Shown: positions 8,112 to 15,616 of the stretch, piece by piece
Position numbering within the stretch: position 1 is the stretch's first letter
Layout of the letters: every line of letters starts with the position of its first letter
Origin: Corynebacterium timonense
Lineage (GTDB): Bacteria; Actinomycetota; Actinomycetes; Mycobacteriales; Mycobacteriaceae
Length of the DNA: 64,000 nucleotides
Direction: 5' to 3'
Assembly (NCBI RefSeq): GCF_900105305.1
Contig: NZ_LT629765.1
Coordinates: 2,542,001-2,606,000 of the forward strand
Made by a program: the position numbers and the translations under genes
The notes under the pieces: model-generated
The model's database searches: none
Seen by the model: the letters and a program-made list of their open reading frames with translations, nothing else
What the model was told of the DNA's origin: nothing

Positions 8112-9428
8112 ATGCGTATGACGGTTATTGGCACCGGGTATCTCGGTGCGACCCACGCTGCCTGCATGGCGGAGCTCGGTCACGAGGTGCTGGGCGTGGA
8201 CGTGGACGAAAGCAAGATCGAGCGGCTGCGAAACAGCGAGGTCCCCTTCTACGAGCCGGGCCTGCCGGAGGTGCTCGAGCGCAACATCGCGGCCGGTCGG
8301 TTGGGCTTTACTACCGACTACGCCCGCGCCGCGGGGTTCGCTAACGTGCATTTCATCGGGGTGGGCACGCCGCAGCAGCGCGGCTCGTACGCGGCGGATA
8401 CCCGCTACGTGGAGGCGGTCATCGACGATTTGGTGCCGCTGCTCGAGGGCGAGCACGTCATTCTGGGCAAGTCGACGGTGCCGGTGGGGACGGCGGCGGC
8501 GCTGCAGAAGCGCGCCGACGCGGTGGCGGGGCCGGGCACGCGCGTGGAGATCGCGTGGAACCCGGAGTTTCTGCGGGAGGGCTTCGCGGTCAAAGACACC
8601 ATTGAGCCCGACCGCATCGTGCTGGGCACCCGCCCGGAGAACTCGCGCGCGGAGGAGGTCGCCCGCGAGGTGTACGCGCAGCCGCTGGCGAAAGGGACCC
8701 CGTTTATCCTCACGGATCTGCAAACGGCGGAGTTGGTGAAGGTGTCGGCGAACGCGTTTTTGGCGACGAAGATCTCGTTTATCAACGCGGTCAGCGAGGT
8801 GTGCGAGATCGTCGGGGCGGATGTGACGCAGCTTGCCGACGCCATCGGCCACGACGACCGCATCGGCCGCAAGTTCCTCGGCGCGGGTTTGGGTTTTGGC
8901 GGCGGCTGTTTGCCGAAGGACATCCGCGCGTTCATGGCGCGCGCCGGCGAGGTGGGCGCGGATCAGGCGTTGACGTTTTTGCGTGAGGTGGATGCGATCA
9001 ATATGCGCCGCCGCCAGCGCGTGGTGGACATCGCGCGGGAGGAGCTCGGCTCGCTGATCGGGAGGCGGGTGACGGTGCTGGGTGCGGCGTTTAAGCCGAA
9101 CTCGGACGACGTGCGCGATTCTCCGGCGCTTGCGGTGGCGGGGCAGCTCTCGTTGGCCGGGGCGGCGGTGCGCGTCTACGACCCGCAGGCGATGGACAAC
9201 GCGCGGCGGGTTTTTCCCACGCTTGACTACGCCGCATCGCTTGACGACGCCCTCTCCGGCGCCGAGCTCGTCATCCTGGCGACGGAGTGGCAGGAGTTCC
9301 GGGAGATGGATCCTGAGGCGGTGGGGGAGGGCGTCGATAAGCGAGTGCTCATCGACGGCCGCAACGTCCTCGACGCCGACGCCTGGCGCGCGGCCGGGTG
9401 GACCGTCCGCGCGCTCGGGCGGGGCTAA
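8112..9428 (+). CDS. udgA: UDP-glucose 6-dehydrogenase
   Basis: An NAD-dependent enzyme of 438 residues that oxidises UDP-glucose to UDP-glucuronate. It starts with a Rossmann motif (TVIGTGYLGATHA) and includes the active-site region GFGGGCLPKDIRAF (near 8893-8934) with the catalytic Cys, plus NPEFLREGFAV and the C-terminal LGAAFKPNSDDVRDSP block. In corynebacteria and mycobacteria it can feed glucuronic-acid-containing glycolipids. ATG 8112 is chosen; GATGAT (8099-8104) lies 7 nt upstream and may be a leaderless -10. ATG 8103 and 8118 are in frame too. Confidence 0.93.
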   Translation: MRMTVIGTGYLGATHAACMAELGHEVLGVDVDESKIERLRNSEVPFYEPGLPEVLERNIAAGRLGFTTDYARAAGFANVHFIGVGTPQQRGSYAADTRYVEAVIDDLVPLLEGEHVILGKSTVPVGTAAALQKRADAVAGPGTRVEIAWNPEFLREGFAVKDTIEPDRIVLGTRPENSRAEEVAREVYAQPLAKGTPFILTDLQTAELVKVSANAFLATKISFINAVSEVCEIVGADVTQLADAIGHDDRIGRKFLGAGLGFGGGCLPKDIRAFMARAGEVGADQALTFLREVDAINMRRRQRVVDIAREELGSLIGRRVTVLGAAFKPNSDDVRDSPALAVAGQLSLAGAAVRVYDPQAMDNARRVFPTLDYAASLDDALSGAELVILATEWQEFREMDPEAVGEGVDKRVLIDGRNVLDADAWRAAGWTVRALGRG

Positions 9429-9440
9429 GACCCCCAGGAC

Positions 9441-9505
9441 AAGAACGAAACGGCAAGAATCCGCCCCCGGAGGCCGGAACGGTGGATTCTTACCCTTTCG
9501 TTCTT
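9441..9505. repeat. Copy 1 of a 22-bp-arm inverted repeat (hairpin)
   Basis: Arms 9441-9462 (AAGAACGAAACGGCAAGAAT plus CC) and 9484-9505 (GGATTCTTACCCTTTCGTTC plus TT) pair at 20 of 22 positions around a 21-bp loop. It lies between the convergent ends of udgA and the DUF559-type gene, so it could terminate both. The arms are nearly the same as in the hairpin at 10483-10547, while the loops differ. Confidence 0.88.
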
Positions 9506-9509
9506 GCGT

Positions 9510-10409
9510 TTAAGCGCGTGAGGAGCGCACTGCCTCGACCATCCGCAGCACGGCGTCCATGTCGCGGAGCATGTCCTCAAAATAGACGCGCCGGACGGTG
9601 AAGCCGCGGTTGAGCAGTGCCCGCTCCCGATCGCGCTCCCGCATGAGGATGTCGTGCGGCGCCTGGGCGTACTTTGAACGGCCATCGATCTCGAGGACGA
9701 AGAAGTCGTCAAAGAGGAAGTCGGCGCGATAACCTGCGATGGGGGCCTGGAAAGTCCATCCCGTGACGCCGCGCTCGATGAGCACGCCGCGGAACCAGCT
9801 TTCCAGGGGCGAATCCGCGTTCAGGCAGGCGTGCTCCAACACGCGGAGCACCTCGCGTTTGCCCCTGCACCGCCCCATTCGTTCGAGGTGCCAGCGCATG
9901 TCCGCCGCCGTGAGCGCGAAGTCGCGCAGCGCCGCGTCCGTGGCAATGAGCCCCTCGACAAAGCCGTGGTAGCGCGCGATGTCGATGCAGGTCCTCGCCG
10001 GCGTGGTGGCCCGAACCCCATGTACCTGAAGAATCTCGTCGCTGCCGAGGCCCGCCTTCCGGTAGCGGATGCCCGGGATGCGCCCCTTGGCCGAGGGGAC
10101 ACCGCCCGAGGGCACAGCGGCTTCGGGCACCTCGTCGCTCAGCGCGATGACCGGGATCCCTGTCACGCGCGCGGCGGAACGCCCGACGAGCACCCCCTTC
10201 GTCATGCTGCGGCCCGTCGCGATCGCCTTCAGGTTCTGCTTCTGCCAGTGCGGCAGGCCATCCCAGATGTCGCGCGGCACAGCTTGGGTTGGCGCCGCGA
10301 AGTGGTATTCGTGCTGCGCCAGGCGCAGCCGCATGCTCTGGTCGTGTCTGGTCAGCCGACGTGTGTCCGTGAGCAGCGCCGCCAAGTCCCCCACATTGTC
10401 AAACCTCAT
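9510..10409 (-). CDS. DUF559 / Vsr-fold endonuclease-like protein with AbiEi-like N-terminal part
   Basis: A soluble protein of 299 residues (311 from the upstream start at 10445). The C-terminal part has the layout of a PD-(D/E)XK / Vsr-like DUF559 domain: SPLESWFRGVLIERG, then YRADFLFDDFFVLEIDGRSK, then RERDRERALLNRGFTVRRV. The acidic residues in RADFLFDD and LEIDG would be metal ligands. The N-terminal two thirds resemble actinobacterial proteins often annotated AbiEi-antitoxin-like. The true function is unknown; it may be part of a genome-defence or DNA-processing activity. ATG 10409 has AATGAT (10416-10421) six nt before it. It is flanked on both sides by copies of the same inverted repeat. 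Confidence 0.75.
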   Translation of the reverse strand: MRFDNVGDLAALLTDTRRLTRHDQSMRLRLAQHEYHFAAPTQAVPRDIWDGLPHWQKQNLKAIATGRSMTKGVLVGRSAARVTGIPVIALSDEVPEAAVPSGGVPSAKGRIPGIRYRKAGLGSDEILQVHGVRATTPARTCIDIARYHGFVEGLIATDAALRDFALTAADMRWHLERMGRCRGKREVLRVLEHACLNADSPLESWFRGVLIERGVTGWTFQAPIAGYRADFLFDDFFVLEIDGRSKYAQAPHDILMRERDRERALLNRGFTVRRVYFEDMLRDMDAVLRMVEAVRSSRA

Positions 10410-10482
10410 GCCGACATCATTGCCGCTGGGGGCCTGGCGGGCCACACGCCGGGCGCGGGGCTGTGGATAACCCCTTCACGTG

Positions 10483-10547
10483 AAGAACAAAAGGGCAAGA
10501 ATCCCACAATTTCTCCACCGAAAGCGGATTCTTGCCGTTTAGTTCTT
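10483..10547. repeat. Copy 2 of the 22-bp-arm inverted repeat
   Basis: Arms 10483-10504 (AAGAACAAAAGGGCAAGAAT plus CC) and 10526-10547 (GGATTCTTGCCGTTTAGTTC plus TT) pair at 20 of 22 positions with a 21-bp loop. It is downstream of alaT and upstream of the DUF559-type gene. Same size and almost the same arms as 9441-9505. Confidence 0.88.
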
Positions 10548-10557
10548 ACCGAGAGTG

Positions 10558-11859
10558 CTAGTGCTGGTGGTAGTCGCTGAGGAAGTTGCCGAGGCGCTCG
10601 ATGGCGTTTTCCAGCTGCGAGGCCCACGGGAGGGTGACCACGCGGAAGTGGTCCGGGGTGGGGTAGTTGAAGCCGGTGCCCTGGACCATGAGGATCTTCT
10701 CGGACTTGAGCAGGTCCAGCATGAAGCGCTCGTCGTCGTGGATGTTGTACATCTCGGTGTCGATCTTGGGGAAGGCGTAGAGCGCCCCCTTCGGCTCGAC
10801 GACGGAGACGCCGGGGATCTCGCGCAGCTTCTGCACCGTGATGTCGCGCTGCTCCTTGAGTCGGCCCCCCTGCCCGGTGAGCTGGTAGATCGACTGGCGC
10901 CCGCCGAGCGCCACCTGGATCGCGTGCTGGCCCGGCACGTTCGAGCACAGGCGGGTGCCAGAGAGCAGGTCAAGGCCTTCGATGAAGCCCTTGGCGCGGC
11001 GGCGCGGGCCGGTAATGATCATCCAGCCGGCGCGGTAGCCGCAGACGCGGTAGGCCTTGGACAGGCCGTTGAAGGTGACGGTGACCAGGTCGGGGCCCAC
11101 CTCCGCCATGGAGATGTGCTCGGCGTCGTCGTAGAGGACGCGGTCGTAGATCTCGTCGGCGAAGACAACGAGCTCGTGCTCGCGGGCGATCTCGGCGATC
11201 CCCTCGAGGATGTCGCGGGAGTAGACCGCGCCGGTGGGGTTGTTCGGGTTGATCACCACGATGGCCTTCGTCTTCGGCGTGACCTTGGACCGGATGTCCT
11301 CGAGCGAGGGGTTCCAGTTGTCCTCCTCGTCGCACAGGTAGTGCACGGCCTTGCCGCCCGCGAGCGTGGAGGCGGCCGTCCACAGCGGGTAGTCGGGGGC
11401 GGGGATGAGGATCTCGTCGTCGTTGTTGAGCAGCGCCTGCGTGCACATCGTGATGAGCTCGGAGACGCCGTTGCCCAGGTAGACGTCGTCGATGTCGAAG
11501 TGGGGGAAGTCCTCGATCACCTCGTAGCGGGTGACAATCGCGCGCCGCGCCGGGATGATGCCTTTCGACGTCGAATAGCCTTGCGACGTCGGAAGAGCGG
11601 CGATCATGTCGCGCATGATGACGTCGGGGGCGTCGAAGCCGAAGATGGCCGGGTTGCCGGTGTTGAGCTTGAGGATGGTGTGGCCGTCGCGTTCCATCTC
11701 CTCAGCGGTGGCGCTCACGGGGCCGCGGATGTCGTAAAAGACGTTCTTCAGCTTGTCCGCCTGGTCGAAGTGGCGGTGCTTGCGCAGCGGCTTTTTCGCC
11801 TGAGTCTTCTTTTTCGGGGATTCTGTCGATCCGGTGGGCTCGTCCTTCTGAGTGCTCAT
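10558..11859 (-). CDS. alaT: Alanine aminotransferase-type PLP enzyme (AlaT)
   Basis: A class I/II aminotransferase of 433 residues. A charged N-terminal tail of about 30 residues precedes the fold. Visible motifs: KLNTGNPAIFGF, SQGYSTSKGIIPARRA, INPNNPTGAVYS, FADEIYDRVLYDD and the PLP-lysine block FNGLSKAYRVCGYRAGWM. Length and motifs match C. glutamicum AlaT, which makes alanine from pyruvate with glutamate as donor; an aspartate-aminotransferase-like name is also used for the family. TAGTAT (11868-11873) is 8 nt before the ATG, so translation is probably leaderless. Confidence 0.88.
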   Translation of the reverse strand: MSTQKDEPTGSTESPKKKTQAKKPLRKHRHFDQADKLKNVFYDIRGPVSATAEEMERDGHTILKLNTGNPAIFGFDAPDVIMRDMIAALPTSQGYSTSKGIIPARRAIVTRYEVIEDFPHFDIDDVYLGNGVSELITMCTQALLNNDDEILIPAPDYPLWTAASTLAGGKAVHYLCDEEDNWNPSLEDIRSKVTPKTKAIVVINPNNPTGAVYSRDILEGIAEIAREHELVVFADEIYDRVLYDDAEHISMAEVGPDLVTVTFNGLSKAYRVCGYRAGWMIITGPRRRAKGFIEGLDLLSGTRLCSNVPGQHAIQVALGGRQSIYQLTGQGGRLKEQRDITVQKLREIPGVSVVEPKGALYAFPKIDTEMYNIHDDERFMLDLLKSEKILMVQGTGFNYPTPDHFRVVTLPWASQLENAIERLGNFLSDYHQH

Positions 11860-11907
11860 ACGGCACAATACTAGCCACGGCGCGCCCACCCGAAGCCCGG
11901 AATACGG

Positions 11908-12522
11908 CTACTGCTTCTTGAAACGGTTGACCGTCTGCTGGGCGACGTCGAGCGCGTCGGAGGTGAGCTTGTTCACCTGCTGCCGGCGCTGCGCGCGCTG
12001 CGCCGCGATCTCGTCGGCCTGGGCGGCCTCGAGCTCGATCTGCCGGGAGCGCACCAGCTCGCGGCGCTGGCGCTCCAGTTGGCGCAGGCTGGGGGTGTAC
12101 CACGAATCGGGGCCCACCTTCATGACGTAGAACAGAACAAACAAGGTGGGGATGATGAGCAGCGGGACGGCCGATGCGGCCGATGCGGACGCGGCAGCCA
12201 GTGTCATCGTCCCGCCGAGGGAGGCGAACGTGCCTAGCCAAAACACGCCCGCGCGGGTGCGCTGGCCCTGACGACGGGCACTGCGGATCTCGTCCGCGGT
12301 GTAGACGCCGGGCTGCATGGGAGTCGGGGATGTGCTGCGCGCCGGGAGGTCCCGGAAAAGGGGGTCGAGCTCCTCTTTGAATTGGGCGTGGGCCACGGCC
12401 TCGCAGCGGGTGTCGAACTCCTCCATGCTGAGGCGGCCCTCGCCGAGCGCTTGGCCGAGGGCGTCGATGGCCGTGGAGCGCTCTGCGTCGCTGATCCTGA
12501 AATTGCCGGAAGGGGTGGTCAC
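11908..12522 (-). CDS. DUF1707 domain membrane protein
   Basis: A 204-residue protein. The N-terminus (NFRISDAERSTAIDALGQAL then GRLSMEEFDTRCEAV) is a clear DUF1707 domain, a short helical module common in actinobacterial membrane proteins. Two hydrophobic segments follow at about residues 100-145. The C-terminal 60 residues are basic and rich in Q, R and E, likely a coiled coil (ERQRRELVRSRQIELEAAQ). Function unknown. GTG 12522 is chosen over ATG 12531 because TACTAT (12530-12535), a -10 element 7 nt upstream, overlaps the ATG. Confidence 0.8.
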   Translation of the reverse strand: MTTPSGNFRISDAERSTAIDALGQALGEGRLSMEEFDTRCEAVAHAQFKEELDPLFRDLPARSTSPTPMQPGVYTADEIRSARRQGQRTRAGVFWLGTFASLGGTMTLAAASASAASAVPLLIIPTLFVLFYVMKVGPDSWYTPSLRQLERQRRELVRSRQIELEAAQADEIAAQRAQRRQQVNKLTSDALDVAQQTVNRFKKQ

Positions 12523-12863
12523 CTGCCCCATAGTAGCCAGTCGCATGCGTCATCACGGTCACGATGGGAACCGGCACGCATATCGGCGACGGAAAAACTC
12601 AAAATTCACCTTTGATTCAGCGGATTTTTCGGTCCGAGCTATCCGTGAGCCGGACGTTGCGGGCTGGCGCCGTTGTGCCAGCTCATGCGGGATGGGTGTC
12701 CACGCTACTCGGCGATGGAAAGTGAAGAGAGCGTAAACCTTTCCGCGTGGCGCCGTGCTACTGCGCACCGAGCCGTCCTGTCTTCTTTTCTTGGCAGGCA
12801 CTGTGTGCAGCCTTAGGTTATTCTGCATTGTGGTCGTCGTATCGAGGAGCTAAAGGAGTCCCC
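12523..12863. other. Divergent intergenic region upstream of a surface protein gene
   Basis: No gene is supported here. A promoter for the plus-strand surface protein is visible: TTGGCA (12791-12796), 17-nt spacer, TAGGTT (12814-12819). A ribosome site AAAGGAG (12852-12858) precedes GTG 12864. The 89-codon minus-strand frame at 12559-12828 has no ribosome site or recognisable content. Confidence 0.7.
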
Positions 12864-15215
12864 GTGTCCAAGAGAGTCACCTCTACCCTGTCCGCGGGCG
12901 TTGCCGCCGCCCTGGCGGCTGGCGTAGTGGCAGTCCCCCACGCACACGCAGAAACAAAAACGAACCTACAGCAGCCGTTGGCGTGTAACTTGCAGCTGAA
13001 GAACCCGGGCGGCATTCCTCTCGGCTTCGCTAGCGCCGTTGAGGGTGTCTACAACTCGGCGAACAAGAGCTACAGCAACTTTAAGGTCACTCTGGATAAG
13101 ACTGAAGCGCCGGACACGGTGCCTCAGGGGGAGACTTTTGACTACATCATCGATGCCGGCACACTGAGCGTTCCAGCAAGTATCAACGCGGCAGTGACCG
13201 CGAATGTGACGCGGGTGAGCCAGCTGAATATCTGGTACCAGCTTCCCCAAAACGCCGAGCTTGTGAGCTTTAAGGCAGAGGGAGGGGCGCAAGGGTTGAA
13301 GGTCGAACGTGAGGGGGCTAGGCTGCGCGTGTGGGTCCCGGCACCCACGAAACAAAGCCAGGATGTGACGAAATGGTCCAAGAACACGCGCAACGCGTTT
13401 GCCCATGGTGGCGCAGAGGCCACGAAAGCCGGGGATAGCTTCACCATTGCGATGCCGAAGATCACACTCAAGTTGAAGGCAACTGGCCAGCCCGGCACGA
13501 AAATCCAGGCCGGCCTACCGAAGGCTGACGCAAACACCTTCAGCCCAGAGCTGCCGATCCAGTTCTACGCGGACGCGTCTGCGCGTTTTGTGTTAAAAAT
13601 CAATGCAAACGGCTTCATCCGCTGCGGGCTGTCCGAGGACGACACGTACTGGCCAGGGGAAAACGGTACGAATCTCCCCGCCGACAAATTCTCGACCGTT
13701 ACAATCACTGAAGCCCGTGCCACTGGGATGGCCGATGCACACGATCCTCGGGCGGCAGGTCCGGTCACAATCGCACGTGGCGGCGCGCTCCCGAATGCGG
13801 AAAACGTTATTGCGAACTTCGCTGACCTTCCGAGCGGAACGCGTGCTCAGTGGGAGTCGACGCACACTACGGTCGGGGATAACCAGAGCGGCCGAATCAC
13901 CGTGACCTACCCTGATGGCACCACTGACGTGGTCGACGTGACGGTCCATGTCAAAGACGCATGGGTGCCGCGCGCACAGACTAACCCGGTCGTCGTTGAG
14001 CAGGGCAGCACCATCGCCGATGACTCTGCGAGCGCGTACATCGCTAACGCGGACGGTGCTCCGGCTGGAACGACGTTCGAGTGGGCGACTAAGCCGGACA
14101 CGACGCAGCCTGGTGAAACCACGGGGACGGTGAAAGTGACTACCCCAGACAGCCAAGCCCACACGATCACCGTCCGTTTCTTCGTTCAGGGGACGGGTGC
14201 GCCCAATGTTTATATCCCCCAGGTGACCGAAGAGCCCCAGAAGGTCAACGTCGGCGAATCCGTACCCGATGACCCCAGATACCTGATCACTAACGCGGAT
14301 GCCGCGCCGGCTGGAACTACGTTCGAATGGGCGATGAAGCCCGACACGGCCACGGCAGGGTCCGCCACGGGGACGATCCGGGTTGTGGTGCCGGGGCAGC
14401 CGCCAGCAGAGCGTACCGTCAACTTCAGCGTGGCAGCGGTTTTCACCCCCACAGCCAAGCAAGAAGCGACAGCTGTTGACTTCGAGGCAGACATCGCGGA
14501 CGCGGACGCGAAGGCCCAGATTGCCAACGCGGATGCCGCACCAGCGGACACCACGTTCCGCTGGGCAGAGAAGCCGGACACCACCAAGCCGGGCTACACC
14601 ACCGGCAAGGTGGAAGTGAAGGTGCCCGGCCAGGACGTCATTGAAGTCACGGTCAGCTACTTCGTCCGCCTGCCGGAGTCCAAGCTCCTGATCAGCGGCG
14701 AAAACGGTCCTATTTTTGCCCCGGGTACCGTCCTTGGGTTGAAGGACAAGAATGGGCACACCGTGAACGTCAAGGCCGACGAGAACGGTGCAATCACTAT
14801 TCGCCCGACTGACAATCTGATGCCCGAGCAGACCGTTACTGTCACTGCGGCCGATGGCATGGAAGTACGGTACACACTGAACCTGGAGCAGGGGACGTTC
14901 ACGAGGGTCGAGCATGCTCCAGACATTGGCGCCGCAATCGCCGGCGCCCTCTTGGGGGGTGTTGGTCTGCTTGGCGGACTGGCCCAGATACCAGGTGTGA
15001 AGGAAAACGTCACTCGCTTCCTCAACAACGCACTCGACCCCCAGACGGCCAAGGTGGCTGACATGGCGCTGCCCGTTATCAGCGCAATTCTGGGTCTGAC
15101 CGGGCTGGCGTTCCTTGTCACCGCAGTCCTGCCCAAGACCAACAACGACGGCGCGTCCGTCACGGTCGGCGACACCGCGTTCACGCCTGTTGGTAGCAGC
15201 GGCAGTTCTATCTAG
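12864..15215 (+). CDS. Large secreted surface protein with four Rib-like modules and C-terminal membrane helices
   Basis: A 783-residue protein with a Sec signal peptide ending near AVPHAHAE. The N-terminal 300 residues are unrecognised beta-rich sequence. Next come about four related modules (DNA about 13745-14668), each with the pattern ADxxPxGTxFxWxxKPDT, GxxTGxVxVxxP and a final VxVxFxV strand; the first ends in YPDGTTDVVDVTVHV, as in Rib/long-Rib domains of Gram-positive adhesins. The C-terminus has a glycine-rich hydrophobic stretch, the motif VTRFLNNALDP and a last helix (VISAILGLTGLAFLVTAVLP). There is no LPXTG motif, so anchoring would be by membrane helix. Probably an adhesin or envelope protein. 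A strong terminator follows. The convergent neighbour shares the module and the C-terminal design. Confidence 0.8.
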   Translation: MSKRVTSTLSAGVAAALAAGVVAVPHAHAETKTNLQQPLACNLQLKNPGGIPLGFASAVEGVYNSANKSYSNFKVTLDKTEAPDTVPQGETFDYIIDAGTLSVPASINAAVTANVTRVSQLNIWYQLPQNAELVSFKAEGGAQGLKVEREGARLRVWVPAPTKQSQDVTKWSKNTRNAFAHGGAEATKAGDSFTIAMPKITLKLKATGQPGTKIQAGLPKADANTFSPELPIQFYADASARFVLKINANGFIRCGLSEDDTYWPGENGTNLPADKFSTVTITEARATGMADAHDPRAAGPVTIARGGALPNAENVIANFADLPSGTRAQWESTHTTVGDNQSGRITVTYPDGTTDVVDVTVHVKDAWVPRAQTNPVVVEQGSTIADDSASAYIANADGAPAGTTFEWATKPDTTQPGETTGTVKVTTPDSQAHTITVRFFVQGTGAPNVYIPQVTEEPQKVNVGESVPDDPRYLITNADAAPAGTTFEWAMKPDTATAGSATGTIRVVVPGQPPAERTVNFSVAAVFTPTAKQEATAVDFEADIADADAKAQIANADAAPADTTFRWAEKPDTTKPGYTTGKVEVKVPGQDVIEVTVSYFVRLPESKLLISGENGPIFAPGTVLGLKDKNGHTVNVKADENGAITIRPTDNLMPEQTVTVTAADGMEVRYTLNLEQGTFTRVEHAPDIGAAIAGALLGGVGLLGGLAQIPGVKENVTRFLNNALDPQTAKVADMALPVISAILGLTGLAFLVTAVLPKTNNDGASVTVGDTAFTPVGSSGSSI

Positions 15216-15238
15216 GACATACAAGCTGCTCTGAGCAA

Positions 15239-15298
15239 AGACCTGTGTACGGGAGGGGGAGCACGTCCCCGAAACCTTTCGTACATAGGTCTCTTTTC
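15239..15298 (+). terminator. Terminator of the large surface protein gene
   Basis: AGACCTGTGTACG (15239-15251) pairs with CGTACATAGGTCT (15280-15292) at 12 of 13 positions and is followed by CTTTTC. The loop of 28 nt contains a nested GGGGGAGCACGTCCCC hairpin. Confidence 0.82.
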
Positions 15299-15616
15299 TG
15301 ATGTAACGCCACACCCGCGACCCCATCTCACCCCTCCGGGAGCGCCAGCCTCGAAGCACGTTTCTGCGAACAATCCACCTCAGAGCCGTTGGACTCGCAG
15401 TGCACAGGGGTGGTGGCTCAAACACCGGAAAGTACACGCGAGCGATCGGGTAGGGGGCTTGGGTCCTCTCAGTACCTTTCGCGGGTAGGCCGCCTGGAGA
15501 AGTGCCGTCACCACGACTGAGGCGCCACCCGCGCGAACTCCGGACATATGGCTGTCAGGCAACGCGCGGTGGCGCCTCAGAGGGAAATCGATGTGCGGGG
15601 TGCCACCGAGTACCGG
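15299..15616. other. Intergenic region between convergent surface genes with a long inverted repeat
   Basis: No gene is supported. An inverted repeat CTGAGGCGCCACC (15517-15529) / GGTGGCGCCTCAG (15568-15580), extended inward by GC-rich bases, sits just downstream of the minus-strand surface gene. It has no T run. The 60-codon minus frame at 15380-15562 crosses the repeat and shows no ribosome site, so I do not call it. Confidence 0.6.

Noticed and set aside
9510-10445. Toxin-antitoxin pair AbiEi/AbiEii
   Set aside because: Only one gene is present; no nucleotidyltransferase (AbiEii) gene is next to it.
12559-12828. 89-codon minus-strand frame upstream of the large surface protein gene
   Set aside because: No ribosome site, no recognisable content, and it overlaps the clear promoter TTGGCA-N17-TAGGTT.
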